Positions 54,533-62,791 of a stretch of DNA of 64,000 bases are shown one piece after another (position 1 is the first letter of the stretch; every line of letters begins with the position of its first letter). The translations under genes and the position numbers were made by a program. The notes beneath the pieces are model-generated. The model had not been told where the DNA came from. It was given only the letters and a program-made list of their open reading frames with translations, and did not search any database. This stretch comes from an uncultured Parabacteroides sp. (GTDB lineage: Bacteria; Bacteroidota; Bacteroidia; Bacteroidales; Tannerellaceae), in the NCBI RefSeq assembly GCF_902493135.1, contig NZ_CABUOD010000023.1:1-64000 (forward strand), given 5' to 3'.

Positions 54533-54605
54533 AATAACCTTTTCACGGAAGGGATTGTCTATTACAGAATGTTAGTATCTTTACTCCTTCAAAAGAAGGA
54601 TTCGG

Positions 54606-55841
54606 ATGATACATAAAATAGAGCTACTTTTTCTCGTTTGCTTTTTTACGGCTTGCTCTTCTTCCGGGCAGAAAGAAGTTGCGACCACCGGTGAACTTCT
54701 CCGGCAGGCGGCTTTTTATGGAGAGAGGTTGCAGTTTCAGCCGGCGTTGGAGACTTATCGGCTGGCAATCAGGCAGGCGGGGAAGGAAAAAGACAGCGTT
54801 GCCCTTTCCGTTGCCTATCTGGAAATGGGGAAAATTTACCGGAAGCAATCATTGAAGCGGAAAGCGCTCGAAAACGGGCAGAAAGCATTAAGCTATATCA
54901 AAAGCCCTGCCGCTGACTCGTTGCGGCTGGAGCTTTATCGGGAAATAGGGGATGTCTACACCTTGTCCGGACAGGCAGACAGTGCCTTTCACTATTACGA
55001 AATGGCCGGTTGCCGGATAAAACAGGCGACGATCCTGCGGCAGAATGGAAGAGGCAGAGAAGCTGAAACTTTATTAAAAGCGGAGTTGGAACAAGTGATT
55101 GCCCCAAAGGAAAGAGCGGAGGTATGCTTGGCTTTGGCCGATTTGCAGCTCTCTTTGGGGAAATGGGAGGAAGCCGAAAAGAACTTAAACCGGGTGCCGC
55201 CTTCCCACCCGCATTTGTATGCCGCCCTGTCACGCATCGCTCAAAGCCGTGGAGACAGTTTGCAGGCTGATTTTTACCACAAAAGCTACCTTCACCACTT
55301 ATCTGAACTGCGACAGGAAAGAGAACAAAAGCAAATCACCCGACTCCTTTGGACTTCGGAGCACAAAGAATGGGAGAGGCGTTTGTCCGATACCCAGAAG
55401 ACGCACGAAGGGCAGATATATGTCTGGATCGCTCTGCTTATCTCCTGTAGCACCGGAATCTGGGGATATTCCCGTTACCGGCAGAAGAAGGCTGTCGTTT
55501 CTCTGTCCGAGGCGGACTTCCGTTCTTCGGAAATCTGCCTGCGTTTCCACAGCAAAGAGGAATGGAAACCGGCTTCCAAAGACTGGGAAGAATTATTGCA
55601 AGCGTTCAACCGGGCCTATCCGGAGTTTCGGGAACGGCTGAAGAAAGAAGTCCCGAAGTTGAGCGAACAGGAATGGCGGATGTGCTGCCTGGTCAAAATG
55701 GAAGTTCCCCCTTCGACCGCCGCCATGCTTCTCTGCTGCACCAACCAGGCTATTTCGATGCGCCGCGTACGCCTATACCGGAAAATAACGGGCGAAAAGG
55801 GGACACCGGAACTATGCGACTCCTTTATTCGTGATTTTTAA
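54606..55841 (+). CDS. TPR lipoprotein-like membrane protein with C-terminal helix-turn-helix-like end
   Basis: Residues 30-230 are tetratricopeptide-like helices (LETYRLAIRQAGKEKDS; LYREIGDVYTLSGQADSAFHYY; ALADLQLSLGKWEEAEKNL). A basic coiled segment and one membrane helix follow (271-288, YVWIALLISCSTGIWGY). The C-terminal ~60 residues (LSEQEWRMCCLVKMEVPPST, then a TNQAISMRRVRLYRKI helix) look like the DNA-binding end of Bacteroidales TPR regulators. The leader also has a lipobox (CFFTAC17), so the N-terminal half should be periplasmic and the C-terminal half cytoplasmic. It could therefore sense outside and bind DNA inside. Target unknown; the next gene, a propeller lipoprotein, is a candidate. 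Confidence 0.75.
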   Translation: MIHKIELLFLVCFFTACSSSGQKEVATTGELLRQAAFYGERLQFQPALETYRLAIRQAGKEKDSVALSVAYLEMGKIYRKQSLKRKALENGQKALSYIKSPAADSLRLELYREIGDVYTLSGQADSAFHYYEMAGCRIKQATILRQNGRGREAETLLKAELEQVIAPKERAEVCLALADLQLSLGKWEEAEKNLNRVPPSHPHLYAALSRIAQSRGDSLQADFYHKSYLHHLSELRQEREQKQITRLLWTSEHKEWERRLSDTQKTHEGQIYVWIALLISCSTGIWGYSRYRQKKAVVSLSEADFRSSEICLRFHSKEEWKPASKDWEELLQAFNRAYPEFRERLKKEVPKLSEQEWRMCCLVKMEVPPSTAAMLLCCTNQAISMRRVRLYRKITGEKGTPELCDSFIRDF

Positions 55842-55885
55842 GCGGATGTGAACTGATGTGAAACCGGAAAAGTAGCCGTATCTTC

Positions 55886-55893
55886 TACTTTTG
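55886..55893 (+). promoter_or_regulatory. Candidate -7 box of the propeller lipoprotein gene
   Basis: TACTTTTG, a full TAnnTTTG match, 16 nt before the ATG at 55909. No -33 TTG at the usual distance. Confidence 0.45.
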
Positions 55894-55908
55894 TCTGAAA
55901 AAAAGCGT

Positions 55909-57105
55909 ATGAAAAAGATGTTGTTCGGGCTTATGACAGCCGTTGCCACTTTTACCGGATGCGGATCGAATCCATCCACCGGAGAATTACCCCGGATCGA
56001 TCTGACGGCAACAAGTTTTGCTTCCGGCCAGTTAGGGATTGCAGACGAAATTGATTCCATCGAATATGTCCCGTTGGAACTGACGGATGAATCCTTGATC
56101 GCAGATGTGTTGGACTTATGTGTTTCCGACGAATACATCTTCGTCTATTCCACCCGTCAGGACGGTGTCCTGCAGTTCGACCGGAAAGGAAAGTTCCTTC
56201 GCTGCATAGCCAAGACGGGAAGTGGGCCGGGAGAGACCGGGCAGATCATCTCGTTAACCGTAGACGAAGAGAACCGCCTTTTCTGTGTCAGTGAATACTT
56301 TTCCACCTCTTTCTATTCTTTTGATGGAGAATTTATCAAAAAAATAGAGAATCCCCGTCCTTACTCTTACCAATTTTCGGTCGGGCCGAATACGATGGCT
56401 GAATTGGGCAGGATGTATGTTCCTCTGAATACACCGGGCATGTTCAGTCTCGGAGTGTTCAACTGGGCTACGGGAGATACGGTCGCATTCAGGCATACGA
56501 TCGGTAATACGGATCTGATGCCTTTGGAAGAAACGAGCCTGAAAGGTTGGATCTACAGCGGCAGCATGGACGGAGTGCTTTGCTATTCGGACGGGATAGA
56601 CACGGTCTGGAATGTGAATGCCAGGAGTATCGTTCCGGCTTTCCTTATCAACACGGGCTATTCTGCCGAGGAGGAGAAAGAGACGCGCTCTTCCGAGACC
56701 GGAAACGAGGTGGTAGACGGGAAATATAGCGTCTTCAGTTTCTTCGAGACACCCCGGCATTATTTCGTCAAGTGTTTCGAAGGTTCCGACCAGTCCCAAT
56801 TCTATCTATACGGTTTGGATAAGGAAACCGGTGAGTTGAAGCGTGAAACTTCTCCGCTCAATGCGCAGGAATTATTCAAAAACAACTGGACACTGGCAGG
56901 AATAGGCATCCGGAATACGAAAGACAACGGTCTACCTGTCTGGCCTTACCTGTCTTATCCCAGCAAAAAACAAATGGTGCAGTTTAATACAGCCGCAGAA
57001 ATCGAATATCTAAAAGAGAAATATCCCGGCCTGAAGAAGCACCCGGTTTTGCAGCAGGTAACGGAAGATTCGAATCCGCTCGTCACGATTTATCATTTAT
57101 ACTGA
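55909..57105 (+). CDS. 6-bladed beta-propeller lipoprotein
   Basis: A lipoprotein (lipobox FTGC) with a propeller made of NHL/6-bladed repeats: DLCVSDEYIFVYSTRQDGVLQF, followed by FDRKGKFLRCIAKTGSGPGE, and DEENRLFCVSEYFSTSFYSF with FDGEFIKKIENP. The family is common in gut Bacteroidales, often near PULs or TPR regulators, with no fixed function. The ATG at 55909 starts the leader (KKMLFGLMTAVATFTGC); a TTG at 55891 in the same frame is not needed. Confidence 0.88.
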   Translation: MKKMLFGLMTAVATFTGCGSNPSTGELPRIDLTATSFASGQLGIADEIDSIEYVPLELTDESLIADVLDLCVSDEYIFVYSTRQDGVLQFDRKGKFLRCIAKTGSGPGETGQIISLTVDEENRLFCVSEYFSTSFYSFDGEFIKKIENPRPYSYQFSVGPNTMAELGRMYVPLNTPGMFSLGVFNWATGDTVAFRHTIGNTDLMPLEETSLKGWIYSGSMDGVLCYSDGIDTVWNVNARSIVPAFLINTGYSAEEEKETRSSETGNEVVDGKYSVFSFFETPRHYFVKCFEGSDQSQFYLYGLDKETGELKRETSPLNAQELFKNNWTLAGIGIRNTKDNGLPVWPYLSYPSKKQMVQFNTAAEIEYLKEKYPGLKKHPVLQQVTEDSNPLVTIYHLY

Positions 57106-57242
57106 TTCCTATAAACACTGACATAGGAATCCTCCTGAAATTCCATGCTGGTGGAACAACTGTTCCCTGCAAGTGGAACTAAAGTTTCATGCCTATGGAA
57201 CCGGAAACGGATGCCTATGCAATTCTTCTCGGATATTATTCC

Positions 57243-57250
57243 TACCTTTG
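57243..57250 (+). promoter_or_regulatory. Candidate -7 box of the U32 operon
   Basis: TACCTTTG, identical to the frdC -7 box, 16 nt before the ATG at 57266. The -33 region does not carry TTG. Confidence 0.45.
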
Positions 57251-57265
57251 CGAACGAACCAGTAA

Positions 57266-58537
57266 ATGTATAAGAACTTGAACGAGAAAGATTTTGAAAT
57301 AATGGCGCCTGTCGGTTCGTACGAATCACTGATGGCGGCTATCCAGGGAGGAGCCGATTCTATCTATTTCGGTATCGAAGGGTTGAATATGCGTTCGCGC
57401 TCTTCCAATAACTTTACGACAGACGACTTGCGCAAGATCGTTGCGATCTGTCGTGAGCACGGTATTAAAAGCTATTTGACCGTCAATACGGTTATTTACG
57501 GGGAAGACTTGCCTCTGATGCGCGAGATTATCGACGCGGCGAAGGAGGCGGAGGTTTCGGCGATCATTGCGGCCGATGTGGCGGCCATGAGCTATGCCAA
57601 CAGCATCGGGCAGGAAGTGCATCTCTCCACACAGCTCAACATCTCCAATGCGGAAGCGCTGAAATTCTATGCCCGTTTTGCCGATGTCGTCGTCTTGGCA
57701 CGCGAACTGAACCTGAAACAGGTGCATGAAATCTACCGGCAGATCGTCGATGAACAGATCAAAGGGCCGAAAGGAGAACTGATCCGCATCGAAATGTTCG
57801 CCCACGGAGCCCTCTGTATGGCTGTTTCCGGCAAATGTTACCTGAGCCTGCACGAGATGAACGCTTCCGCCAACCGCGGAGCCTGCATGCAGATCTGCCG
57901 CCGCGCTTATTCGGTAAAAGACAAAGACAGCAATATCGAACTGGATATCGAAAACCAGTACATCATGTCGCCCAAAGACCTGAAGACGATCCATTTCATG
58001 AATAAGATGATGGATGCAGGCGTACGGGTATTCAAGATCGAAGGGCGTGCCCGCGGCCCCGAATATGTCCGTCTGGTGACCGAATGCTATAGGGAGGCCG
58101 TGCGTGCTTACTGCAACGGTACTTTCGACGAAGAGAAGGTTGCCGCTTGGGACGAACGCCTCGGCAGCGTGTTCAATCGGGGGTTCTGGGACGGTTATTA
58201 CCTGGGGCAACGGTTGGGCGAATGGAGCAGCAAATATGGTTCAGGCGCGACTAAGAAGAAAGTGTATGTCGCCAAAGGAATCAAATATTTCGATAAGATC
58301 GGCGTGGCCGAGTTCGAAATGGAGTCCGGCAGCCTGAAAACGGGCGATGAGATCCTAATTACAGGGCCGACAACGGGTGCGGTCATGCAGACGATAGAAG
58401 AAATCCGTGTAGACTTGAAGCCGGTGGCCGAGACTGTCAAAGGCGAACGATTCTCCTTCAAGGTGAACGAGAAAGTCCGTCCGTCCGACCGGTTGTATAA
58501 AATGGAAAAGGTTCAACTTGAAAAAGTATTTGAATGA
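57266..58537 (+). CDS. U32-family peptidase-like protein (TrhP/YegQ-related)
   Basis: A U32 family protein. The N-terminal TIM-barrel-like part (MAPVGSYESLMAAIQGGADS; LSTQLNISNAEAL) precedes the signature EMFAHGALCMAVSGKCYLS with conserved Cys and ANRGACMQICRRAY, which in related proteins bind an iron-sulfur cluster. Members such as TrhP (YegQ) and RlhA act in RNA hydroxylation, so a tRNA-modifying role is more likely than proteolysis (family knowledge, exact branch uncertain). The stop overlaps the thioesterase start by 4 nt. Confidence 0.88.
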   Translation: MYKNLNEKDFEIMAPVGSYESLMAAIQGGADSIYFGIEGLNMRSRSSNNFTTDDLRKIVAICREHGIKSYLTVNTVIYGEDLPLMREIIDAAKEAEVSAIIAADVAAMSYANSIGQEVHLSTQLNISNAEALKFYARFADVVVLARELNLKQVHEIYRQIVDEQIKGPKGELIRIEMFAHGALCMAVSGKCYLSLHEMNASANRGACMQICRRAYSVKDKDSNIELDIENQYIMSPKDLKTIHFMNKMMDAGVRVFKIEGRARGPEYVRLVTECYREAVRAYCNGTFDEEKVAAWDERLGSVFNRGFWDGYYLGQRLGEWSSKYGSGATKKKVYVAKGIKYFDKIGVAEFEMESGSLKTGDEILITGPTTGAVMQTIEEIRVDLKPVAETVKGERFSFKVNEKVRPSDRLYKMEKVQLEKVFE

Positions 58538-58944
58538 TGAAAGCGTATATTTTTAAACTGACAGATAAGGTCCGCGATTACGAATGCGACCTGCAGGGAG
58601 TGGTCAACAACTCCAACTACCAGCATTATATGGAGCATACCCGTCATGAATTCCTGGAAGCGCTCGGCGAGAATTTCGGAAAGATGCACGAGAAAGGGGT
58701 GGACGGATTTGTCTCGCGGGTGGAAATCCAGTATAAGACTTCCCTCAAGAGCGGCGACAGCTATATCTCCTGCCTCAACGTTTATAAAAAAGGTGTCAAG
58801 CTCGTATTCGAACAGGACATTTACAGGGCTTCCGACAATGCGCTGGCAACGAAAGGGATTGTCGAGTCGGTTATCGTTGAGAACGGAAAGCTGACACGCG
58901 GCGAATATTTCGACGAAATGCTAAAAAGAATAGAACATACATGA
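58534..58944 (+). CDS. Acyl-CoA thioesterase, 4HBT hot-dog fold
   Basis: A 136-residue hot-dog protein of the YbgC/FadM group. The active-site segment is DYECDLQGVVNNSNYQHYMEH (the family form is D-x-x-G-V-V-xx-xx-Y), with catalytic Asp near 19. Further features are GFVSRVEIQYKTSLKSGD and FEQDIYRASDNALATKG. It hydrolyses acyl-CoA; the natural acyl group is unknown. It overlaps the U32 gene by 4 nt before and dprA by 4 nt after, so all three are translationally coupled. Confidence 0.9.
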   Translation: MMKAYIFKLTDKVRDYECDLQGVVNNSNYQHYMEHTRHEFLEALGENFGKMHEKGVDGFVSRVEIQYKTSLKSGDSYISCLNVYKKGVKLVFEQDIYRASDNALATKGIVESVIVENGKLTRGEYFDEMLKRIEHT

Positions 58945-60062
58945 CAGACAAACGGATTTACCAAATCGGCCTTACTATGATAAACGGCGTGGGAGATATC
59001 CTGGCGCGTCATCTCCTGCAGACTTTGGGAGATGCAGAGGCCGTGTTTGCTGAAAAGCAACAGTTATTAAGCAGGGTCCCAGGTATCGGCTGCAATATCG
59101 CTGCCGGAATCAAGCGGCCGGAAATCCTCTTACAGGCGGAAAAAGAATTGGCTTTTATCGAGAAAAACCACATCTCCTGCTATTTCCTGACCGATACGGA
59201 TTATCCGGCACGCCTCCGGGAATGCCCGGACGCTCCTGTTCTTTTCTATTTCAAGGGAGAGGCGGATCTCGATGCAACCCGTATCATCAGTGTCGTGGGT
59301 ACCCGCAACGCGACTGAATACGGGCGGGAACTTACCGAATCTCTTATAAAAGACTTGGCAATGGCGATTCCGGATCTGCTGGTTGTCAGCGGACTGGCTT
59401 ACGGCATCGATATCTGTGCCCATCGAAGCGCCTTGCGTAACCGGTTGCCGACCGTTGCCGTGCTGGCGCATGGCCTGGACCGGATCTATCCTTCCAGTCA
59501 TCGGAATACGGCTGTCGAGATGTTGGAATCAGGCGGGCTGTTGACCGACTTTCCCAGCGGGACGGAACCGGACCGCCCTAATTTCCTCCGACGTAACCGG
59601 ATTGTCGCCGGAATGTCGGACTGTACGATCGTGGTCGAATCGGCCGAGAAAGGAGGTTCTCTGGTGACTGCCGATATTGCCTTCTCTTATGGGCGGGATG
59701 TCTACAGCTTTCCGGGACGTGTCGGCGACACTCATTCCAAAGGCTGTAACAATCTTATCCGGCAAAATAAAGCCGGCTTGATCACTTCTGCCGACGATCT
59801 GCTCTCCGCCCTTTGTTGGGATGTCCAGGCAACGGCTGCTCCCGTACAAACGGAACTGTTTTTCTCCGATACGGATACGAATGTTCCCGCCCCGGAGCAA
59901 AATCCGGTTTTGGCCATCATGCGAACGCGGAATGAGATCCATATCAACGAGCTTGCCCTGGCATTGGAAATGCCGGTACATCAACTTTCGACGCTATTGT
60001 TCGAACTGGAAATAAACGGGAAGATAAAAGCGTTGCCGGGAAATCTCTATAAACTGTCCTGA
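58941..60062 (+). CDS. dprA: DNA-processing protein DprA
   Basis: Loads RecA on incoming single-stranded DNA during transformation; many non-competent bacteria also keep it. An N-terminal helix-hairpin-helix-like (SAM-like) region is followed by the Rossmann DprA core: SVVGTRNATEYGREL, VVSGLAYGIDICAHRSAL, VLAHGLDRIYPSSHRNTA, RNRIVAGMSDCTIVVESAEK and SYGRDVYSFPGRVGD. The C-terminal DML1-like winged helix (HINELALALEMPVHQLSTLL) is present. Length of 373 residues is normal. Last gene of the U32 operon. Confidence 0.95.
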   Translation: MTDKRIYQIGLTMINGVGDILARHLLQTLGDAEAVFAEKQQLLSRVPGIGCNIAAGIKRPEILLQAEKELAFIEKNHISCYFLTDTDYPARLRECPDAPVLFYFKGEADLDATRIISVVGTRNATEYGRELTESLIKDLAMAIPDLLVVSGLAYGIDICAHRSALRNRLPTVAVLAHGLDRIYPSSHRNTAVEMLESGGLLTDFPSGTEPDRPNFLRRNRIVAGMSDCTIVVESAEKGGSLVTADIAFSYGRDVYSFPGRVGDTHSKGCNNLIRQNKAGLITSADDLLSALCWDVQATAAPVQTELFFSDTDTNVPAPEQNPVLAIMRTRNEIHINELALALEMPVHQLSTLLFELEINGKIKALPGNLYKLS

Positions 60063-60109
60063 CCGCCTTTTCATATACGGTTTGTGTGTGAGAGAAGAAA
60101 CAAAACCCC

Positions 60110-60190
60110 TTATAAACAATTAAAGGCTGTCTCACGACAACCCCTAACCAACTTTGTTAACCTTAAATCTAATACTATTATGAAAAAACC
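60110..60190 (-). ncRNA. Candidate small RNA, copy A of a repeated family
   Basis: The minus strand has TTG (60225-60227), a 20-bp spacer and TATCTTTG (60197-60204), so the RNA should start near 60190. It shares a 61-nt identical block with copy B, then ends in a 7-bp hairpin with a GUGA tetraloop (60125-60142) followed by UUUAAUUGUUUAU. About 80 nt. It runs against the end of dprA without overlapping it. The rest of 60063-60312 shows no gene. Confidence 0.68.
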
Positions 60191-60312
60191 ACATTGCAAA
60201 GATACGCCCGTCAAGAGCATTTGTCAAGCATTTTACCGCTAATACTTGTTAACCGGACGGGTACTAATAGCAAAAAGATTTTAATCAGCCCTAAAGAGTC
60301 TTTTAAACCGCG

Positions 60313-61209
60313 CTATTTTGTTAAATCGAGGCCTTGGAACAGGTACGGATAGTCCGTTTCGATCACATCGGGACGAGTGCCGATCTCCGACTGATAACCG
60401 GCGATTTTCTCAGTTTCCGTTTTCGCGCGGTCGTGTGTCGGAGCAACGGAAATCATGCACATGACTCCATTCCGGTGCAAGGCGTCATACAATGGTTGCT
60501 GTTCGGGCTTCATCTTCGGGCCGACATAAGCCATCACCTGTCCCCAGGGAATGCCGGCTTTCTCATACTTATCGAATTCTTCCCGGTTCTTACACCAGCA
60601 GGAAAACATCGCAGCCGGTTCGCGGTCGAGATAATAGCGGGCTTGCCCGGCGTTATGCACCGTGTACATGACGTTGGCAGGCTTTTCCTTTTCGATGAAA
60701 TCAGCCATGACCTCCAAGGGGACATCCTTGATATCCAGATTCAGGATTGTTTTGCCCTTGCTCCATTCCAGGCATTCTTTCAAGGTCGGAATCTTGAAAG
60801 CAGTCACGTTGCCGTTCCGGTCTACCAGATTGAATTGTTGCAGCTCTGCATAGGTGTAATCCGAAACTTTTCCTTTTCCGGTGGTTGTCCGGTCGATGGT
60901 TTCGTCGTGCATCAACACGATCACCCCGTCTTTTGTCAAACGCGGATCTATCTCGAAAAACGATTCCATATAGGACAGAGTCTTCTCGAACGATTCGATG
61001 CAGTTCTCCGGATAGCCGTCCAGCATTCCGCCACGATGCCCGCTGACCACAATCGGGCGGTCGGGAGCATACCGGAAATAGGCATGAAGATCCCTGCTGT
61101 TCTTCACCGGAATATAATGAGGATTTTGTACATTGCCCGAAGCCGAAAGGTTACCGGCCGGCATAAAGGCTCCTAAAAGGAGTACAAGAAAAAAAGATAG
61201 CATTTTCAT
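60313..61209 (-). CDS. Glycerophosphodiester phosphodiesterase family protein
   Basis: An exported (signal peptide MLSFFLVLLLGAFMPAGNLSA) GDPD-fold enzyme expected to split glycerophosphodiesters to glycerol 3-phosphate and an alcohol. The catalytic signature is complete: VSGHRGGMLDGYPENCIESF (His-Arg and Glu), FFEIDPRLTKDGVIVLMHDE (split, Asp and His) and TIDRTTTGKG. The C-terminal ETDYPYLFQGLDL end is typical. Substrate not determined. Single gene on the minus strand. Confidence 0.93.
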   Translation of the reverse strand: MKMLSFFLVLLLGAFMPAGNLSASGNVQNPHYIPVKNSRDLHAYFRYAPDRPIVVSGHRGGMLDGYPENCIESFEKTLSYMESFFEIDPRLTKDGVIVLMHDETIDRTTTGKGKVSDYTYAELQQFNLVDRNGNVTAFKIPTLKECLEWSKGKTILNLDIKDVPLEVMADFIEKEKPANVMYTVHNAGQARYYLDREPAAMFSCWCKNREEFDKYEKAGIPWGQVMAYVGPKMKPEQQPLYDALHRNGVMCMISVAPTHDRAKTETEKIAGYQSEIGTRPDVIETDYPYLFQGLDLTK

Positions 61210-61264
61210 GATGTTCGTATTTACATGGATTCTTTATCGATTACACGGCCGGGCATGAGTGCGG

Positions 61265-62173
61265 CTATTTCGGATCAGCCTGTACCCTTCTTTCCGCATA
61301 GGCCTTGATTCTCTCCTCACAGCTTTGCTTCGCGATATCCCGGAGCAGTTCTACTTTGGGGATAAGCGCTTCGATATCTTCTTTGGTGACACGGAAGAGT
61401 TTATTGTAGCGAGCTTGGATATACGCCTCCTGCAACAAATCAAAAAGGCGTTTTTCTTCTTCCGTATCCCTGGGAAAGGCTTGGGATGATTCCAGGGAAT
61501 GCGTTTTGGCTCTGGCTGACAATTTTATCAGGCTGTGTTCTTTCGGGCTATATAGCGTGAAAGTCAGAATGATACTATTATAGAAATTCTCACAGGCTTG
61601 ATGCAAATTAAAAGAACAGAGTTTATAATCACACATTTTTTCATAGATAAGTTTGGTTGATTGCAAGAAGCTATTTGCACGTTCAAACTTTTCCGTGTAA
61701 TACTCCTCTGCCAACTCTTTTATCTCCTGAAAGTTCTGTTTACGGCGACGGGCCAATTTATGACGCCCGCTGTTATAAAGCATGACGCCTTCGCGCTTGA
61801 TATCCGCATAGAAATACCGGTTTTTAAGGAGGGCTTTGTTCAGGTCCTCGATGCTTTCATCAATAAACTGGACGGTCGTCGATTCGTTCCGGTTCATTCC
61901 TTTATAATAATTGTCTAAAGCCTTGTTCAGTATATAATTGATGTTATAGCGTTGAAAACGGGTAGCGGTCACGACCAAAATATCATAATCACTCATAAAA
62001 CAGGTACGTACGCCATATTCGATGCGTTGGTCGTAGTCAACATATGTGTTACGGGCATAACTTCCGTAGAGAATGATCATCTCGCACTCAGGAAGTACTT
62101 CCAGTACGCACTTTACGATTCTTCTGAGGTCATCCCGCTTTTCTTCGGGAAGGTAGTTGATGGATGTTTTCAT
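61265..62173 (-). CDS. Nucleotidyltransferase-HEPN fusion protein
   Basis: The N-terminal MNT-type nucleotidyltransferase has the GSYARN motif and the metal-binding SDYDILVV motif, with about 20 residues between them, longer than in stand-alone MNT antitoxins. The middle and C-terminal part (about 150-290) is an all-helical HEPN domain (RANSFLQSTKLIYEKMCDYK; CSFNLHQACENFYNSIILTF; YIQARYNKLFRVTKEDIEAL). MNT and HEPN partners are often separate toxin-antitoxin genes; here they are fused in one chain of about 302 residues. Start ATG at 62173; the frame runs further to a TTG. A TACATTTG box lies at 62195-62202. Function unknown. Confidence 0.87.
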   Translation of the reverse strand: MKTSINYLPEEKRDDLRRIVKCVLEVLPECEMIILYGSYARNTYVDYDQRIEYGVRTCFMSDYDILVVTATRFQRYNINYILNKALDNYYKGMNRNESTTVQFIDESIEDLNKALLKNRYFYADIKREGVMLYNSGRHKLARRRKQNFQEIKELAEEYYTEKFERANSFLQSTKLIYEKMCDYKLCSFNLHQACENFYNSIILTFTLYSPKEHSLIKLSARAKTHSLESSQAFPRDTEEEKRLFDLLQEAYIQARYNKLFRVTKEDIEALIPKVELLRDIAKQSCEERIKAYAERRVQADPK

Positions 62174-62194
62174 GCTTCGTTTATCTATGCGCAA

Positions 62195-62202
62195 CAAATG
62201 TA
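62195..62202 (-). promoter_or_regulatory. Candidate -7 box for the NTase-HEPN gene
   Basis: Minus-strand TACATTTG, 22 nt before the ATG at 62173. It supports this start over the longer frame. Confidence 0.45.
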
Positions 62203-62309
62203 ATCATATTTAAAACGAAATCCATTTATTTAGATAACAAGTTATCCTCATGAAATATCGGGCAAGCCAAAATAGGGTCGGAAACAAGGAGCGGACGAGA
62301 AGAGGCAGG

Positions 62310-62393
62310 TATATAAAAAAATTAAGGATTGTCATCACGACAACCCCTAACCAACTTTGTTAACCTTAAATCTAATACTATTATGAAAAAACC
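62310..62393 (-). ncRNA. Candidate small RNA, copy B of a repeated family
   Basis: The minus strand has TTG (62428-62430), a 20-bp spacer and TATCTTTG (62400-62407); start expected near 62393. The body is identical to copy A over 61 nt. It ends in an 8-bp hairpin (62326-62346) with loop GTGAT followed by TTAATTTTTTTAT, a good terminator. Downstream on the same strand, about 110 nt further, is the NTase-HEPN gene, so the RNA could also be a leader of that gene. Confidence 0.7.
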
Positions 62394-62430
62394 ACAATGC
62401 AAAGATACATGCGTCAAGACCGTTTGTCAA

Positions 62431-62733
62431 GCCTTTTTCGGACAATATATGTTAAGCCCTCGCGGCTATTTTGCCAAAAAATGTTAGCTATTATGAAACT
62501 ATACAGATTACGTGCAAAAACTGCTAATTTTAACGTTCCCTATGCCTCTTCGTTACCGGGAAAACATTCCCCTCGTGCTTCCGAAAATATCCCCTTGTTG
62601 CATATAAAACTATTTTAACGCCATACTATTCTTTCATTTCCGGTTACGATTATATAATCATCCCTTTTGCTGGCGGAATTGCAGGAAATGGATTCCGGTA
62701 TCGGCTCGTTAATACAAATTAACGCATTATCTC
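62431..62733. other. Non-coding stretch between small RNA copy B and module 2
   Basis: AT-rich with no credible gene. It holds two perfect inverted repeats: GATTATATAATC at 62648-62659, and CGTTAAT-acaa-ATTAACG at 62707-62724, the latter ending 9 bp before the -33 of the next promoter. Confidence 0.55.
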
Positions 62734-62777
62734 TTGCATATTTACGATAGATTCGTAGCTTTGCGATGCGATCGTAA
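62734..62777 (+). promoter_or_regulatory. Promoter and operator pair of the second blaI-like gene
   Basis: TTG (62734-62736), a 19-bp spacer and TAGCTTTG (62756-62763). Two imperfect palindromes, TACGATAGATTCGTA (62743-62757) and TGCGATGCGATCGTA (62762-62776), start 19 bp apart and cover the spacer, the -7 box and the start region. Their sequence differs from the module 1 operators. Confidence 0.7.
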
Positions 62778-62791
62778 AAATAATATAGAAA

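Noticed and set aside
60181..60243. Short plus-strand peptide frames starting MKKP.CKDT in small-RNA copies A (20 codons) and B (34 codons)
   Set aside because: Differences between copies change the residues and the lengths differ, while the minus-strand promoter elements are invariant. The conserved start lies in the promoter/5' end of the RNA.
62397..62618. Plus-strand frame of 73 codons between copy B and module 2
   Set aside because: No motif and no promoter in that direction; it starts inside the copy B promoter.
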